Shown here: piece after piece, positions 1 to 8,929 of the stretch
Numbering within the stretch: the stretch's first letter is position 1
Layout of the letters: each line of letters starts with the position of its first letter
From: FEN-1297 sp963834015
GTDB lineage: Bacteria > Bacteroidota > Ignavibacteria > Ignavibacteriales > Ignavibacteriaceae
Assembly (NCBI GenBank): GCA_963834015.1
Contig: CAWIAG010000004.1
Span: 806,001 to 870,000 of the forward strand
DNA: 64,000 nt
Direction of reading: 5' to 3'
The notes under the pieces: generated by a model
Databases searched by the model: none
Told to the model about the DNA's origin: nothing
Seen by the model: the letters and a program-made list of their open reading frames with translations, nothing else
Translations under genes and position numbers: made by a program

Positions 1-2
1 GC

Positions 3-95
3 AATACAGGCAGTCTGAATTTTGTTGCTTCCGCATGTGAAATTAGTGACGAAACTGGAAAGGCTCTTTCAGTAACATATATCAACGGTAAATAA
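3..95 (+). CDS. C-terminal tail of a protein truncated by the window edge
   Basis: Frame 3 is open from the first bases to a TAA at 93-95 and gives 30 residues ending SVTYINGK. The codon use (AAT, GGT, GAA, ATT) resembles the neighbouring genes. The rest of the gene lies outside the window, so neither family nor function can be read. The tail is polar and of moderate complexity and could end a beta-rich extracytoplasmic protein, but that is only an impression. It could also be a chance open frame, since 30 codons is short. Confidence 0.4.
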   Translation, partial: NTGSLNFVASACEISDETGKALSVTYINGK

Positions 96-311
96 CCGGG
101 AATCCCCAGTTAAAATTGGCTTTCGTTTTAATATAACAGGCTGTCTTATAGTGAAACCGGATTACCGGATATGCCTGCGCTGATTCGCCTGAATAGTGCT
201 TAATTTTAACCTTATTCTGACTTCAACTCAATAAATCACAATACTATTATTCAATTTTTCTTAAACTTATTTAATAAATTAGTAATATAAGTCTAAATTA
301 AAAGAAACATC

Positions 312-1082
312 TTGAAAATTAAATTTATAGGAACCGGTTCGGGAAAAACATCTATAAACAGATTCCACTCATCTATACTATTCCTATCAAATGATTATAA
401 TTTGTTGGTTGACTGCGGGGATGGGATTTCAAAAGCAATACTTTCTCAAAACATACATTTTAACTCAATAAATGGAATTTTAATCTCACATCTTCATCCT
501 GACCATTTCAGCGGTTTATGTGCCCTCATTATCCAGATGAAACTTAATGTAAGGCAAAGTAAGCTTGATATCTTCATTCACGAAAGTTTGATTGAAGTGG
601 TAAAAGATTTTATTTATCATGCCTATATATTTAAAGAGAAAATGGATTTTGTAATAAATTATGTGCCTTTTTATAATGACGACTTATATACAATTACGGA
701 AAATTTCAAATTTTTAGCTAAGCAAAACACTCACTTACATTCCTACAGAGTATATGACGTTAATAATAAATTAAGTTTTTCCTGCAATAGTTTCATCTTT
801 GATCTAAATGGAAAAAATGTTCATTATACGGGAGATATTGGCAGTCTTGAAGACATCCTGTTATTTAAAGATTTTGAAAAGGATATTCTAATATCGGAAA
901 TCTCGCATGTAAGCATCCCTGGTTTAATAAAAATTGCTGAATTATTAAATATTAAAAAACTTATATTAACTCATATAAGCGATGAAGATGAACCAACCTT
1001 GCTGGATATTATTAAAACACTGGGTTCTATCGTAAATATTGAAATTATTGATGCTTACGATGGTTTGAGTATTGCTTTATAA
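312..1082 (+). CDS. MBL-fold metallo-hydrolase (RNase Z-like)
   Basis: 256 residues of the metallo-beta-lactamase fold. The zinc motif HxHxDH is at H60-L-H-P-D-H65. It is followed by a conserved Asp in YTGDIG around residue 175 and a late His in the LILTH strand, the usual ligand order for hydrolases of the RNase Z/ElaC and arylsulfatase-like branch. The gene starts with TTG: the N-terminus MKIKFIGTGSG is the first beta strand of the fold, and the next in-frame Met (about residue 75) lies beyond the metal motif. The short length and lack of a clear RNase Z exosite arm mean tRNA 3' processing cannot be asserted; a phosphodiesterase or other small-molecule hydrolase is equally possible. It stands alone upstream of the sigma-54 activator with a 119-base gap. 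Confidence 0.8.
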   Translation: MKIKFIGTGSGKTSINRFHSSILFLSNDYNLLVDCGDGISKAILSQNIHFNSINGILISHLHPDHFSGLCALIIQMKLNVRQSKLDIFIHESLIEVVKDFIYHAYIFKEKMDFVINYVPFYNDDLYTITENFKFLAKQNTHLHSYRVYDVNNKLSFSCNSFIFDLNGKNVHYTGDIGSLEDILLFKDFEKDILISEISHVSIPGLIKIAELLNIKKLILTHISDEDEPTLLDIIKTLGSIVNIEIIDAYDGLSIAL

Positions 1083-1201
1083 ATAAATTCTTCCCGTTAA
1101 TTACCTTTAATAAGGTGTCTAAAATTGGTATATTTAGATAAGTTTAAATATTTTATAGTAAAATAATAAAAATATTAAATTTTACATCCCTAAATAAAAT
1201 A

Positions 1202-2305
1202 ATGACAATAGAAGAATTTAAAAATAAATTTGGTATTATCGGCAAGGCTAAGGAGATTCGGGAGCTTGTTGATATAGTAATGCAGGTTGCTGTTTCGGAT
1301 ATTTCAGTCTTAATTTTTGGGGAGAGCGGTACGGGTAAGGAAATATTTGCTAAAGCAATTCACCAGTATAGCCATAGAGCTAATAAACAATTTCTAAGTA
1401 TTAATTGTGGTGCAATACCTGAAGGTATTCTTGAAAGTGAACTTTTCGGGCATAAAAAGGGTTCATTTACCGGGGCATTTGATAACAGAAAGGGCTATTT
1501 TGAAATTGCCGATGGAGGAACTCTCTTTTTGGATGAAATTGGCGATATGCCGTTAACCACTCAGGTTAAATTGTTGCGTGCAATAGAAACCAATGAATTT
1601 CTTAAACTCGGCTCGGAAACAGTTACAAAAGTGGATGTTCGTATAGTTGCCGCGACTAATAAGGACTTGCAGCAGGAAGTAGAATCCAAAAGATTTCGCG
1701 AAGATCTTTACTTCAGATTAAAAGCTGTTACTTTAAGTATTCCTCCGTTAAGAAAAAGGAAATCCGATATCGAGCAGTTAGCCCGCTTCTTTATTGAAAG
1801 CTTTTCTACCGAAAGCAAAATCGAAATGCCGGTATTAACCCAGGATGCTATTGAATATTTGAAAAGCTATGATTGGCCAGGAAATGTTAGAGAGTTAAAA
1901 AACACAGTTGAATCTGCCGTTGCACTTAGCAAAAGTGGAATTCTGGATGTGCAGTCATTTTCACAATTAATTAAAATTAATGATGGCCAGACTTCTTCAA
2001 GAAATCTCCCCATTTATTTAAACAGGTCAGCTGAAGAATTAGATAGGGAACTGATGTACCGGGCATTATTTGAAATAAAAAAAGATATAATGGAGCTTAA
2101 AGATATTATCACTCGACAGCACGTTATTGTAGATGAGTCTAAAGCAAATCATGATTCCGAAGAAATACTGCCGCTTGAACAGATGGAGAAAGAAGCGATT
2201 AAAAATGCTCTTGACCAAACTAAAGGCAATAAAAGAAATGCCGCAAAAATGTTGAAAATAAGCGAAAGAACTTTATATCGAAAAATTAAAGAATATGATT
2301 TATAA
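1202..2305 (+). CDS. Sigma-54-dependent activator without a sensory domain (PspF-like)
   Basis: 367-residue bacterial enhancer-binding protein that should remodel RNA polymerase-sigma-54 by ATP hydrolysis. The AAA+ domain begins almost at the N-terminus. Walker A is GESGTGKE at about 40-47. The sigma-54 contact loop is GSFTGA at 87-92, a common variant of GAFTGA. Walker B GTLFLDEIGDM is near 106-116, and an arginine-rich sensor region PPLRKRKSDI is near 181-190. A Fis-type helix-turn-helix closes the protein (KGNKRNAAKML...TLYRKI, about 340-365). There is no receiver, PAS or GAF domain, as in PspF, so control must come through a partner or expression level. The last 11 bases overlap the start of lptE. 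No obvious -24/-12 promoter was identified nearby. Confidence 0.93.
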   Translation: MTIEEFKNKFGIIGKAKEIRELVDIVMQVAVSDISVLIFGESGTGKEIFAKAIHQYSHRANKQFLSINCGAIPEGILESELFGHKKGSFTGAFDNRKGYFEIADGGTLFLDEIGDMPLTTQVKLLRAIETNEFLKLGSETVTKVDVRIVAATNKDLQQEVESKRFREDLYFRLKAVTLSIPPLRKRKSDIEQLARFFIESFSTESKIEMPVLTQDAIEYLKSYDWPGNVRELKNTVESAVALSKSGILDVQSFSQLIKINDGQTSSRNLPIYLNRSAEELDRELMYRALFEIKKDIMELKDIITRQHVIVDESKANHDSEEILPLEQMEKEAIKNALDQTKGNKRNAAKMLKISERTLYRKIKEYDL

Positions 2306-2900
2306 ATACGCCATAATGTCACTTGTGCTGCTTAAATTAAAATGGGCGAAAAGCTTTGTTAATAAGCAAAAATGTAGGTTTTTAGTTCAATACTTACACC
2401 TATTTATAATTTCCTTGTTTATAACTTGCAGTCTGATTAATTTTGTGGGGTGTTGTGTATATTCTTTTACTGGAGCTTCAGTACCTAAGTATCTTAAGAA
2501 TATATCAATTCGTCCTACTTTAGACCGTAGTGGTTCAGGAGAACCCGGTTTGGGAGAATTGTTCTCAAGTATACTAACACAAAAGTTTGTTGATGATAAT
2601 ACATTGCAGGTTTCAAATAAACCTGATGCAGATGCAACATTAACCTGTATAGTTACTTCTTTAAATGATGCCCCTTCGGTAGTTTCCGCAGGAGAAAATG
2701 TAACTTCAAGACGAATCACTATTGAAGTACAGGTTACTTACAAGGATATGGTTAAAAGAAAAACTGTTTTTGATAAGAGCTATTCCGGCTATGCAGATTA
2801 TGCATCCTCCAGTAATATAGCTGCAAGACGAAATGCCATACAGGCTGCTATTGAAAATATTACAGATAATATATTGCTAGACACAGTTTCGGGTTGGTAA
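2295..2900 (+). CDS. lptE: LPS-assembly lipoprotein LptE
   Basis: 201 residues. LptE is the outer-membrane lipoprotein that plugs the LptD barrel and helps insert lipopolysaccharide. A hydrophobic signal segment (about 29-50) ends in a lipobox-like FVGC with the acylated cysteine at about C53. The mature part opens with YSFTGASVP, and the DRSGSGEPG and SAGENVTSRR segments match what is known of LptE in Bacteroidota/Chlorobi lineages. The first ATG overlaps the preceding activator by 11 bases; a second in-frame ATG at 2316 is an alternative, because the pre-lipobox stretch is long for a signal peptide. Overlap implies translational coupling with the sigma-54 activator. No LptD gene is in the window. 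Confidence 0.85.
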   Translation: MIYKYAIMSLVLLKLKWAKSFVNKQKCRFLVQYLHLFIISLFITCSLINFVGCCVYSFTGASVPKYLKNISIRPTLDRSGSGEPGLGELFSSILTQKFVDDNTLQVSNKPDADATLTCIVTSLNDAPSVVSAGENVTSRRITIEVQVTYKDMVKRKTVFDKSYSGYADYASSSNIAARRNAIQAAIENITDNILLDTVSGW

Positions 2901-2931
2901 AATAAATTTAATCTAAAGGTTTATAAATAAA

Positions 2932-4383
2932 ATGGATAACGTAGTCCTCATCTCATATTTTATTTCTCTTTTCATCCTTTTTGTATTTGGCTTACATGGT
3001 TTTATAATGATATTTTATTACAATAAATATAAAAATGTAAAGTACACTCCTAAAAACGATATCACTCCTGATTACAAAGTTACTATTCAACTACCATTAT
3101 TTAATGAATTGTATGTTGTCGAACGAATAATAAATTCAGTTTGTGAAATTGATTATCCTAAAGAAAATTTGGAGATTCAAGTTTTAGATGACTCAACTGA
3201 TGAAACTGTTCAAATTACTAATAAAATTGTTGAGGAAAAAAGAAAAGAAGGATTCGATATAAAACATATTAGAAGAACTAATAGGGAAGGTTTCAAAGCC
3301 GGGGCTCTTAAAGAAGCTATGAAAACTGCCAAAGGCGAATTTATTGCAATATTTGATGCTGACTTTATTCCGCAAAAAGAATTTTTAAAAAAAACGCTTG
3401 CTTTTTTTACTGATGAAAAAGTCGGAATGGTTCAGACACGATGGGAACACATTAACGGAGATTATTCAATCCTCACTAAAGCTCAGGCCTTAGCACTCGA
3501 TGGTCACTTTGTTATTGAACAGACTGTAAGAAATAAAGCAGGATTTTTTATAAATTTTAATGGTACAGGCGGTGTCTGGAGAAGAAGTTGTATTGTCGAT
3601 GCCGGCAATTGGGATGGAACTACTCTCACCGAAGATCTTGATTTAAGTTATAGGGCTCAGCTCAACGGGTGGAAGTTTGTATTCCTTAAAGATTTTACTT
3701 CTCCTGCAGAACTTCCTTCCGAAATAAATGCGTTGAAATCCCAGCAATTTAGATGGACTAAGGGTGCCATTGAAACTGCAAAGAAAATTCTTCCGTTAGT
3801 CTGGAGAGCAAAAATTCCACTGCGTGTTAAATTGCAGTCCACTTTCCATCTTTCAAATAATATTGTGTTCCCCTTTATATTACTCGCGGCAATATTAAAT
3901 GTTCCGTTAACTTTTATTAAAAATAGCGGGCCTCATCATGCTTACTTTGCTGTTATGTCTGTATTCGTTTTGGCTTTTGTAGGAACATTCATTTTTTACC
4001 TTTTTTCACAGAAGGATGTGCATTCTGACTGGCGAAAAAGGATTGTCCTTTTCCCGCTATTTATGGCCGGCAGTATGGGCTTTGCTGTAAATAATTCACG
4101 TGCTGTTTTTGAAGGTTTGATGAACCGTAAAAGTGAATTTGTTAGAACTCCTAAATTTAAAGTGGTTGATAATAAAGATTCCTGGATCGGCAAAAAATAT
4201 ATGAGCAGGAAATTAGGATTTTCTGTTTACGTCGAATTAATAATGGCAATTTACTGTTTAATCGGTATTGCTTCGTCAATATATTTTCTTGAAATTGCGG
4301 CATTGCCTTTCCAGCTTTTATTCTTTATCGGCTTTTCTTTTGTCTCTCTGACTTCCATTAAACATGCTTTTACAAAAGCATAA
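2932..4383 (+). CDS. Membrane-anchored processive glycosyltransferase, family 2 (cellulose synthase-like)
   Basis: 483 residues. An N-terminal membrane helix (about 5-30) precedes a GT-A catalytic domain. All four landmarks of processive family-2 enzymes are visible: DDS at 86-88, DAD at 142-144, TED at 233-235 and QQFRW at 271-275. At least four C-terminal membrane helices follow from about residue 300, consistent with synthesis coupled to export across the inner membrane. The product cannot be read: glucan, mannan or another exopolysaccharide, or a glycolipid, are all possible. No PilZ domain or BcsB-like partner is adjacent, so calling it a cellulose synthase would overreach. The TPR protein that follows after 10 bases is probably co-transcribed. 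Confidence 0.88.
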   Translation: MDNVVLISYFISLFILFVFGLHGFIMIFYYNKYKNVKYTPKNDITPDYKVTIQLPLFNELYVVERIINSVCEIDYPKENLEIQVLDDSTDETVQITNKIVEEKRKEGFDIKHIRRTNREGFKAGALKEAMKTAKGEFIAIFDADFIPQKEFLKKTLAFFTDEKVGMVQTRWEHINGDYSILTKAQALALDGHFVIEQTVRNKAGFFINFNGTGGVWRRSCIVDAGNWDGTTLTEDLDLSYRAQLNGWKFVFLKDFTSPAELPSEINALKSQQFRWTKGAIETAKKILPLVWRAKIPLRVKLQSTFHLSNNIVFPFILLAAILNVPLTFIKNSGPHHAYFAVMSVFVLAFVGTFIFYLFSQKDVHSDWRKRIVLFPLFMAGSMGFAVNNSRAVFEGLMNRKSEFVRTPKFKVVDNKDSWIGKKYMSRKLGFSVYVELIMAIYCLIGIASSIYFLEIAALPFQLLFFIGFSFVSLTSIKHAFTKA

Positions 4384-4393
4384 GGAATAATAT

Positions 4394-5095
4394 TTGGCTA
4401 AGTCACCGGCAGAAATATTTAACGATAAAGTTAATTTGATTTACGAGTATAATAATAAATCTCCTCTGTTTGTCAGAATGGCAAATAGTGAGATTGAAAA
4501 TAACAATATAGACCAGGCAATATTTATTCTGGAAGAGGGAACAAAAATTTTCCCCCAATATGCTATCGCTTATCTTCTTCTTGGAAAAGCTTATATCCTG
4601 ATAGGTGATTATCCCTGCGCTTATAAATACATTAAAAAAGGAAGCGACCTTATACATTCTAAAAAAACTTATGACTACTATCTTAAGGAATTAGAGAATG
4701 TAAAAAAACAGCGTTCTCTTTTTATTGGCAGTTCTAGAAATATGTTCCTTCCTGAAAACGAATCTCCCAAGGAATTGCATGATGATAAATTATCTGTAAA
4801 GATAGCTGAAAAACCTTCTAAATCGGTAGATGACAATCTGGAGCAGATTGCGAAGGATATATCAATCGCAAAAATTCCTGAAATGAGAGAAGGTGAAATT
4901 TCGCAAAACTTGCTTCTTGATAATGACTCCGGAAGCCACTTAATCGTTTCTGAAACATTAGCAAAAATATATACTACTCAGGGTGAATTTGCTGAAGCAA
5001 TTGAAGTTTATAAAAAGTTAATTAAAAAAAATCCGCAAAAAGAGGAGTACTATAAACAAAAAATAGATAATCTTAAATCCCAGCTTGAATTTTAA
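4394..5095 (+). CDS. Tetratricopeptide-repeat protein
   Basis: 233 residues with no membrane helix or signal peptide. TPR-type helical hairpins are readable near residues 18-90 (IFILEEGTKIFPQ, AYLLLGKAYI) and again at the C-terminus (LAKIYTTQGEFAEAIEVYKKLIKKNP). They are separated by a polar linker of about 80 residues. The start is TTG at 4394, shortly after an AAGGAATAA that could serve as ribosome-binding site. The C-terminal pattern of a linker plus one terminal TPR pair is common in Bacteroidota/Ignavibacteria TPR proteins. It probably acts as a cytoplasmic adaptor, perhaps for the upstream glycosyltransferase, but no partner can be shown. Confidence 0.75.
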   Translation: MAKSPAEIFNDKVNLIYEYNNKSPLFVRMANSEIENNNIDQAIFILEEGTKIFPQYAIAYLLLGKAYILIGDYPCAYKYIKKGSDLIHSKKTYDYYLKELENVKKQRSLFIGSSRNMFLPENESPKELHDDKLSVKIAEKPSKSVDDNLEQIAKDISIAKIPEMREGEISQNLLLDNDSGSHLIVSETLAKIYTTQGEFAEAIEVYKKLIKKNPQKEEYYKQKIDNLKSQLEF

Positions 5096-5149
5096 ATTGC
5101 GAATAGTAATTTCTTCCCTCTTATAAAAACTTATCCGCTTCAATTTAAT

Positions 5150-5764
5150 ATGAACCCGGAATCTTCTTATAAAAAACTTGAACGTAAATTTTACACAAGG
5201 AATTTATTAACGGTGGCAAAAGAACTGCTCGGTAAAATATTTGTTAAAAATGAAGGCGGGATCGTTTTTTCGGGTATAATTGTCGAAGTTGAAGCCTACG
5301 ATGGCTCTGTTGATGAAGCTGCTCATACTTATAAGGGTAAAACAAAAAGAAATGAAATTATGTTCGGTATAGGCGGCTTTTTATATGTCTATTTTACTTA
5401 TGGTGCCCATTTTTGCAGTAATGTTGTAACCGGAACACAGGGCAGTGGTACTGCTGTTCTTATAAGGGCTCTTGAACCGTTGGAAGGTATAAATAGAATG
5501 ATATTTAACAGGTTCGGAAGGGATTTGATAAAAGAAAAAGAAAAATTTAATTTAACAAACGGACCGGGTAAAGTTTGTAAGGCTATGTCTATTACTAAAG
5601 ATCATTATGGTGTTGATCTTACCGGGAACAAAATATTCCTGCTTGACCAGCCAAAAATTAATGACGCCCGGATTAGTATATCAAAAAGGATTGGAATTAA
5701 AAAATCAGTCGATTTACTTTGGCGATTTTACTTAAATGATAATCCATACGTTTCAAGAAAATGA
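5150..5764 (+). CDS. DNA-3-methyladenine glycosylase (AAG/MPG family)
   Basis: 204 residues, the normal length for bacterial AAG-type glycosylases, which excise alkylated purines to start base-excision repair. The active-site region aligns with human AAG: VEVEAY carries the catalytic Glu (E48) and the flipping-pocket Tyr (Y50). DEAAHTYKG carries the His (H59). The FLYVYFTYGAHFC segment is the conserved core strand, and LTNGPGKVCKAM is the late motif. Its stop overlaps the next ATG (ATGA), so it is translationally coupled to the glycosyltransferase downstream, a functionally unrelated pairing. Confidence 0.93.
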   Translation: MNPESSYKKLERKFYTRNLLTVAKELLGKIFVKNEGGIVFSGIIVEVEAYDGSVDEAAHTYKGKTKRNEIMFGIGGFLYVYFTYGAHFCSNVVTGTQGSGTAVLIRALEPLEGINRMIFNRFGRDLIKEKEKFNLTNGPGKVCKAMSITKDHYGVDLTGNKIFLLDQPKINDARISISKRIGIKKSVDLLWRFYLNDNPYVSRK

Positions 5765-6816
5765 CAGCACCAAAAAACCTTTTAATAGTTCGGACAGATA
5801 GAATCGGGGACGTTATATTGTCGCTTCCAATGGCTGGAATTATTAAAAAACACTTCCCGGAATGCAAGGTATCCTTTCTTCTAAGGGAAGATACTAAGTG
5901 TCTCGCAGAAAACAACAGTTATATTGATGAAATATTAGTGCTTCGTATGCATAATGGAAAAATATTATTGAATGATAATATTAAATTAATATATAAGTAC
6001 AAATTTGATTCGGCTGTGGTGGTTTCCCCGTCTTTAATTACTGCTTTAATAATATTTATTTCTGGTATCAAATATAAGATAGGAACCGGGTACCGCTGGT
6101 ATTCATTTCTTTTTAATAAGAAGATATTTGCGCACAGAAAATATGGCGAAAAGCATGAACTTGAGTTTAACGTGGATTTACTATTGCCTCTGGGAATAAA
6201 AGAAATTGTAAACTTCAATAATGTAAAATTTAATTTTTTTGCCGGAAATAAAAATAAAGCTTTAATCCGGAATGTGCTTAAAGAGAATAATATTTCCCTC
6301 AGCAAACCGGTTCTAATTGTCCATCCGGGCAGCCGTGGAAGCGCTGTGGATTGGCCTCTGAACAGGTTTAAGCAGCTTATCGGCATCATTTTAAAAGAAA
6401 TTGACGTAACCATACTTCTTACCGGCAGCGCTTCTGAAAAAGTTCTATGTGATGAACTACAGATTTCGGATGAGATAAAAAATTTTGCAGGTAAATTCGA
6501 TTTATCTGAATTAATCGCATTAATTGATATTTGCGACATTTTTATTTCTAATTCAACAGGGCCCATTCATATTGCAGCGGCTCTCGGTAAATATACAATA
6601 GGATTTTATCCTAAAATAGCGGCATGTTCCCCGCAAAGGTGGGGGCCTTATACAAATAATCGGACAATTTTTACTCCTTCAATAGATTGCTTAAATTGTA
6701 CACGGAATCAATGTGAAAAATTTAATTGTATGGCTAGCATTTCACCGGAAGAAGTTGTAATAGAAATAAAAAAAGTTTACAGTATTATTCCTAATAAGGG
6801 AGAACTGAATGTTTAA
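5761..6816 (+). CDS. Glycosyltransferase family 9 (heptosyltransferase-like)
   Basis: 351 residues with the GT-B fold of the ADP-heptose:LPS heptosyltransferase family. The N-terminus is LLIVRTDRIGDVILSLP, the hallmark RxDxIGDxxxxxP acceptor-domain start. The second domain carries LIVHPGSRGSAVDWPL (nucleotide-sugar binding) and the late SNSTGPIHIAAALG motif. A cysteine cluster near the end (DCLNCTRNQCEKFNC) is typical of this family. It should add a sugar to lipid A-core on the cytoplasmic face, but whether the sugar is heptose is unproven. It overlaps the glycosylase by 4 bases and the DUF3108 gene by 8. A second GT9 gene sits at 39384-40379 beside waaA. Confidence 0.88.
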   Translation: MTAPKNLLIVRTDRIGDVILSLPMAGIIKKHFPECKVSFLLREDTKCLAENNSYIDEILVLRMHNGKILLNDNIKLIYKYKFDSAVVVSPSLITALIIFISGIKYKIGTGYRWYSFLFNKKIFAHRKYGEKHELEFNVDLLLPLGIKEIVNFNNVKFNFFAGNKNKALIRNVLKENNISLSKPVLIVHPGSRGSAVDWPLNRFKQLIGIILKEIDVTILLTGSASEKVLCDELQISDEIKNFAGKFDLSELIALIDICDIFISNSTGPIHIAAALGKYTIGFYPKIAACSPQRWGPYTNNRTIFTPSIDCLNCTRNQCEKFNCMASISPEEVVIEIKKVYSIIPNKGELNV

Positions 6817-7594
6817 GAAGACTCTCACAATCATTGTATTAGTCACATCTTCAATTCTTATTAATTGCCAAAGTAAGAATGAATTTAGAAAAGTCGAAAA
6901 TAAAGCATTTAAAGAGGGTGAAAAATTAACTTTTGATGTAAAATATGGATTTGTAACAGCCGGTTATGCTACTATGGCTGTTCCGAGAATTAAAAAAATT
7001 TCCGGTAGGGACGTTTATAACATTACTTTTGACGTTAATACAGTTCCCAGCTTTGATTGGATTTATAAGGTAAGAGATCATTACGAAACATTTCTGGATA
7101 TTGACGGCCTTTTCCCGTGGCGGTTTGAACAGCATATTCGTGAAGGAAGTTTTAGTAAAGATTTCTCCGCATTTTTTGACCAGCGTTCAGGTAAAGCTAA
7201 GACTAATCAGGGCGAGTTTAAAATACCTAAATATGTTAATGATATTGTATCGGCTTTTTATTATTCTAGAACCATAAATTTTTCAAAATTAAATGTCGGT
7301 GAAACAATTCGTCTTCAAAACTTTTATAGTGATTCGGTTTATACATTAGACGTTAAATATCTCGGTAAAGAACAAGTTACCGTTACGGGAGGTACTTTTA
7401 ATTGTGTTATTGTTGAACCTATAATTATTAAAGGCGGCCTGTTTAAAAGTGAAGGCAGCATCTATGTCTGGCTATCCGATGATAATTATAGAATCCCTGT
7501 GAAGGTTAAAACAAAAATAGTTATTGGCTCAATTGATGCCGTCTTAACTTCTTTTGAAGGATTAAATGGTTACCCCGTCTCAAAGGTAAAATAA
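6809..7594 (+). CDS. Exported DUF3108-domain protein
   Basis: 261 residues. A signal peptide covers about residues 1-20 (FKKTLTIIVLVTSSILIN). The following Cys is not in a good lipobox, because Asn precedes it, so soluble periplasmic or surface location is more likely than a lipoprotein. The mature part is beta-rich and matches DUF3108: GEKLTFDVKYGFVTAGYA near the start, a central FYYSRT segment, and a late GGLFKSEGSIYVWLSDD. The family is common in Gram-negative bacteria and of unknown role. Its 8-base overlap with a glycosyltransferase and nearby envelope genes suggest a cell-envelope function. Confidence 0.82.
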   Translation: MFKKTLTIIVLVTSSILINCQSKNEFRKVENKAFKEGEKLTFDVKYGFVTAGYATMAVPRIKKISGRDVYNITFDVNTVPSFDWIYKVRDHYETFLDIDGLFPWRFEQHIREGSFSKDFSAFFDQRSGKAKTNQGEFKIPKYVNDIVSAFYYSRTINFSKLNVGETIRLQNFYSDSVYTLDVKYLGKEQVTVTGGTFNCVIVEPIIIKGGLFKSEGSIYVWLSDDNYRIPVKVKTKIVIGSIDAVLTSFEGLNGYPVSKVK

Positions 7595-7610
7595 GGAGAA
7601 ATATTAGCGA

Positions 7611-8567
7611 ATGAATGAAAATAACAATATACCGCCCTTAAATGAATCAAATGAAAATAATAATCTTGCTCCGGGTAAAAATATAATTCCAAAAATATCA
7701 CCTGTTTTAGCCGCTTTCATTGGCTTAATCGGCGGATTTATACTATATCAGGGTGTTGGCGGTTTATTAACATTAGCTATTTTTGGCTTTGATATTCAGA
7801 ATGCCCCTGTTAATAGTGTTAGATTGATGACTATTGCCGGACAAATCCTTTTTATGCTTTTACCTTCTCTTATCCTTGCTAAAGCATTTTATGAAGACGT
7901 AGGTTATATTATCCGATTCAATCTGCCTCGTTGGGAAGAATTATTGTTATTTACTATCGGGCTGGCAATATTAACCCCGTTAATGGAGTACTTCTTAAGT
8001 ATCCAGAATCATTTTTTTACTTTATGGTCCGCTAACTCAAATTTTATTCATACAATTAAGACATTCCTGGATAGATTGGACGACCTTGTAGATAAAACAT
8101 ATGGTAATCTACTCTCGACCAGAACGATCTTCGATGGTATTTTGGTTGTTGTTGTAGCGGCAGTTATTCCGGCGATCTGCGAAGAAGTTATGTTCCGTGG
8201 ATTTATCCAGAAAAGCTTTGAATTTAAGTTAAAACCTTTTACTTCGGCTTTAATTACTGCAATTTTCTTCGGTTTATATCACTTTAATCCCTATGCTTTA
8301 ATTCCTTTAATTGCTCTTGGCTTGTATTTCGGTTTTGCCGCTTATTTGAGCGGTTCAATTTTTGTCCCGATATCACTTCACTTTATTAATAACTTTATGG
8401 CGGTAATTTTTTATTTTATCTTTGGGGATAATGATGTATTAAATACAGCGGTAAGTAAAGGTTTTGATTTATCATCTTCTTTAATGATATTTTGCGGGCT
8501 GTCGGCTTTATTTGCCGTGACTATTTATTTAATTAAAAGATACTATTCGCGTAGAAATAATATTTAG
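7611..8567 (+). CDS. CPBP-family intramembrane glutamic protease
   Basis: 318 residues, with a polar N-terminal tail of about 25 residues and roughly eight membrane helices. The CPBP/Rce1-like catalytic motif EExxxR is E191-E-V-M-F-R196. The second motif is in the FFGLYHFNPYA segment near 222-233, and the third His is in SLHFINN near 265. These residues line the intramembrane active site of the family. Bacterial members have varied or unknown substrates, so nothing specific can be said about prenylated proteins here. It lies in a tight run with DUF3108, the zinc-ribbon protein and cdsA (gaps of 16, 8 and -1 bases). Confidence 0.9.
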   Translation: MNENNNIPPLNESNENNNLAPGKNIIPKISPVLAAFIGLIGGFILYQGVGGLLTLAIFGFDIQNAPVNSVRLMTIAGQILFMLLPSLILAKAFYEDVGYIIRFNLPRWEELLLFTIGLAILTPLMEYFLSIQNHFFTLWSANSNFIHTIKTFLDRLDDLVDKTYGNLLSTRTIFDGILVVVVAAVIPAICEEVMFRGFIQKSFEFKLKPFTSALITAIFFGLYHFNPYALIPLIALGLYFGFAAYLSGSIFVPISLHFINNFMAVIFYFIFGDNDVLNTAVSKGFDLSSSLMIFCGLSALFAVTIYLIKRYYSRRNNI

Positions 8568-8575
8568 GAGGCGTT

Positions 8576-8929
8576 ATGGCTGTTTGTCCAAATTGTGGTT
8601 ATGAATATATAGAGGGTGTTACTATTTGCCGTGATTGCGGAGAAAAACTTGTGAGTGAGAAGTTTTTTCTTAGGCCTGAAGAATGGAATGAAGGGAATTG
8701 GGTTGTTATCTATACTTCGAATAAAGAATATGAAGTTGAAATGTTAAAAGATAATCTTGAAGGTGCAGATATTCCCGCAGCTATTCTGTCTCAAAAGGAT
8801 AGGAACTTTCCTGCACCTGGTGATTTCTCAGTTGTAAAGTTGCTGGTGCATAAAGAAGATGTGCACAATGCCCTCAATTTTATAGAGCAGGTAAAAGACC
8901 AATCACATGATCAGGAGGATGATAAATAA
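8576..8929 (+). CDS. Zinc-ribbon plus DUF2007 (putative signal-transducing) protein
   Basis: 117 residues. An N-terminal zinc ribbon uses C4-x2-C7-x10-C18-x2-C21. The C-terminal part (about 42-105) is the DUF2007 ferredoxin-like fold, recognisable from WVVIYTSNKEYEVEMLKDNLEGADIP and the following VKLLVHKEDV strand. The start is backed by a strong Shine-Dalgarno (TAGGAGGCGTT). Its stop TAA shares one base with the ATG of cdsA, so the two are coupled. The role is unknown; DUF2007 proteins are thought to bind small ligands or act in signalling. Confidence 0.85.
   Translation: MAVCPNCGYEYIEGVTICRDCGEKLVSEKFFLRPEEWNEGNWVVIYTSNKEYEVEMLKDNLEGADIPAAILSQKDRNFPAPGDFSVVKLLVHKEDVHNALNFIEQVKDQSHDQEDDK

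Noticed and set aside
5919..6566. 215-codon minus-strand ORF
   Set aside because: It is the antisense of the GT9 gene at 5761-6816, which carries all family motifs; the antisense product is Ser/Ile/Leu-rich and unlike any family.
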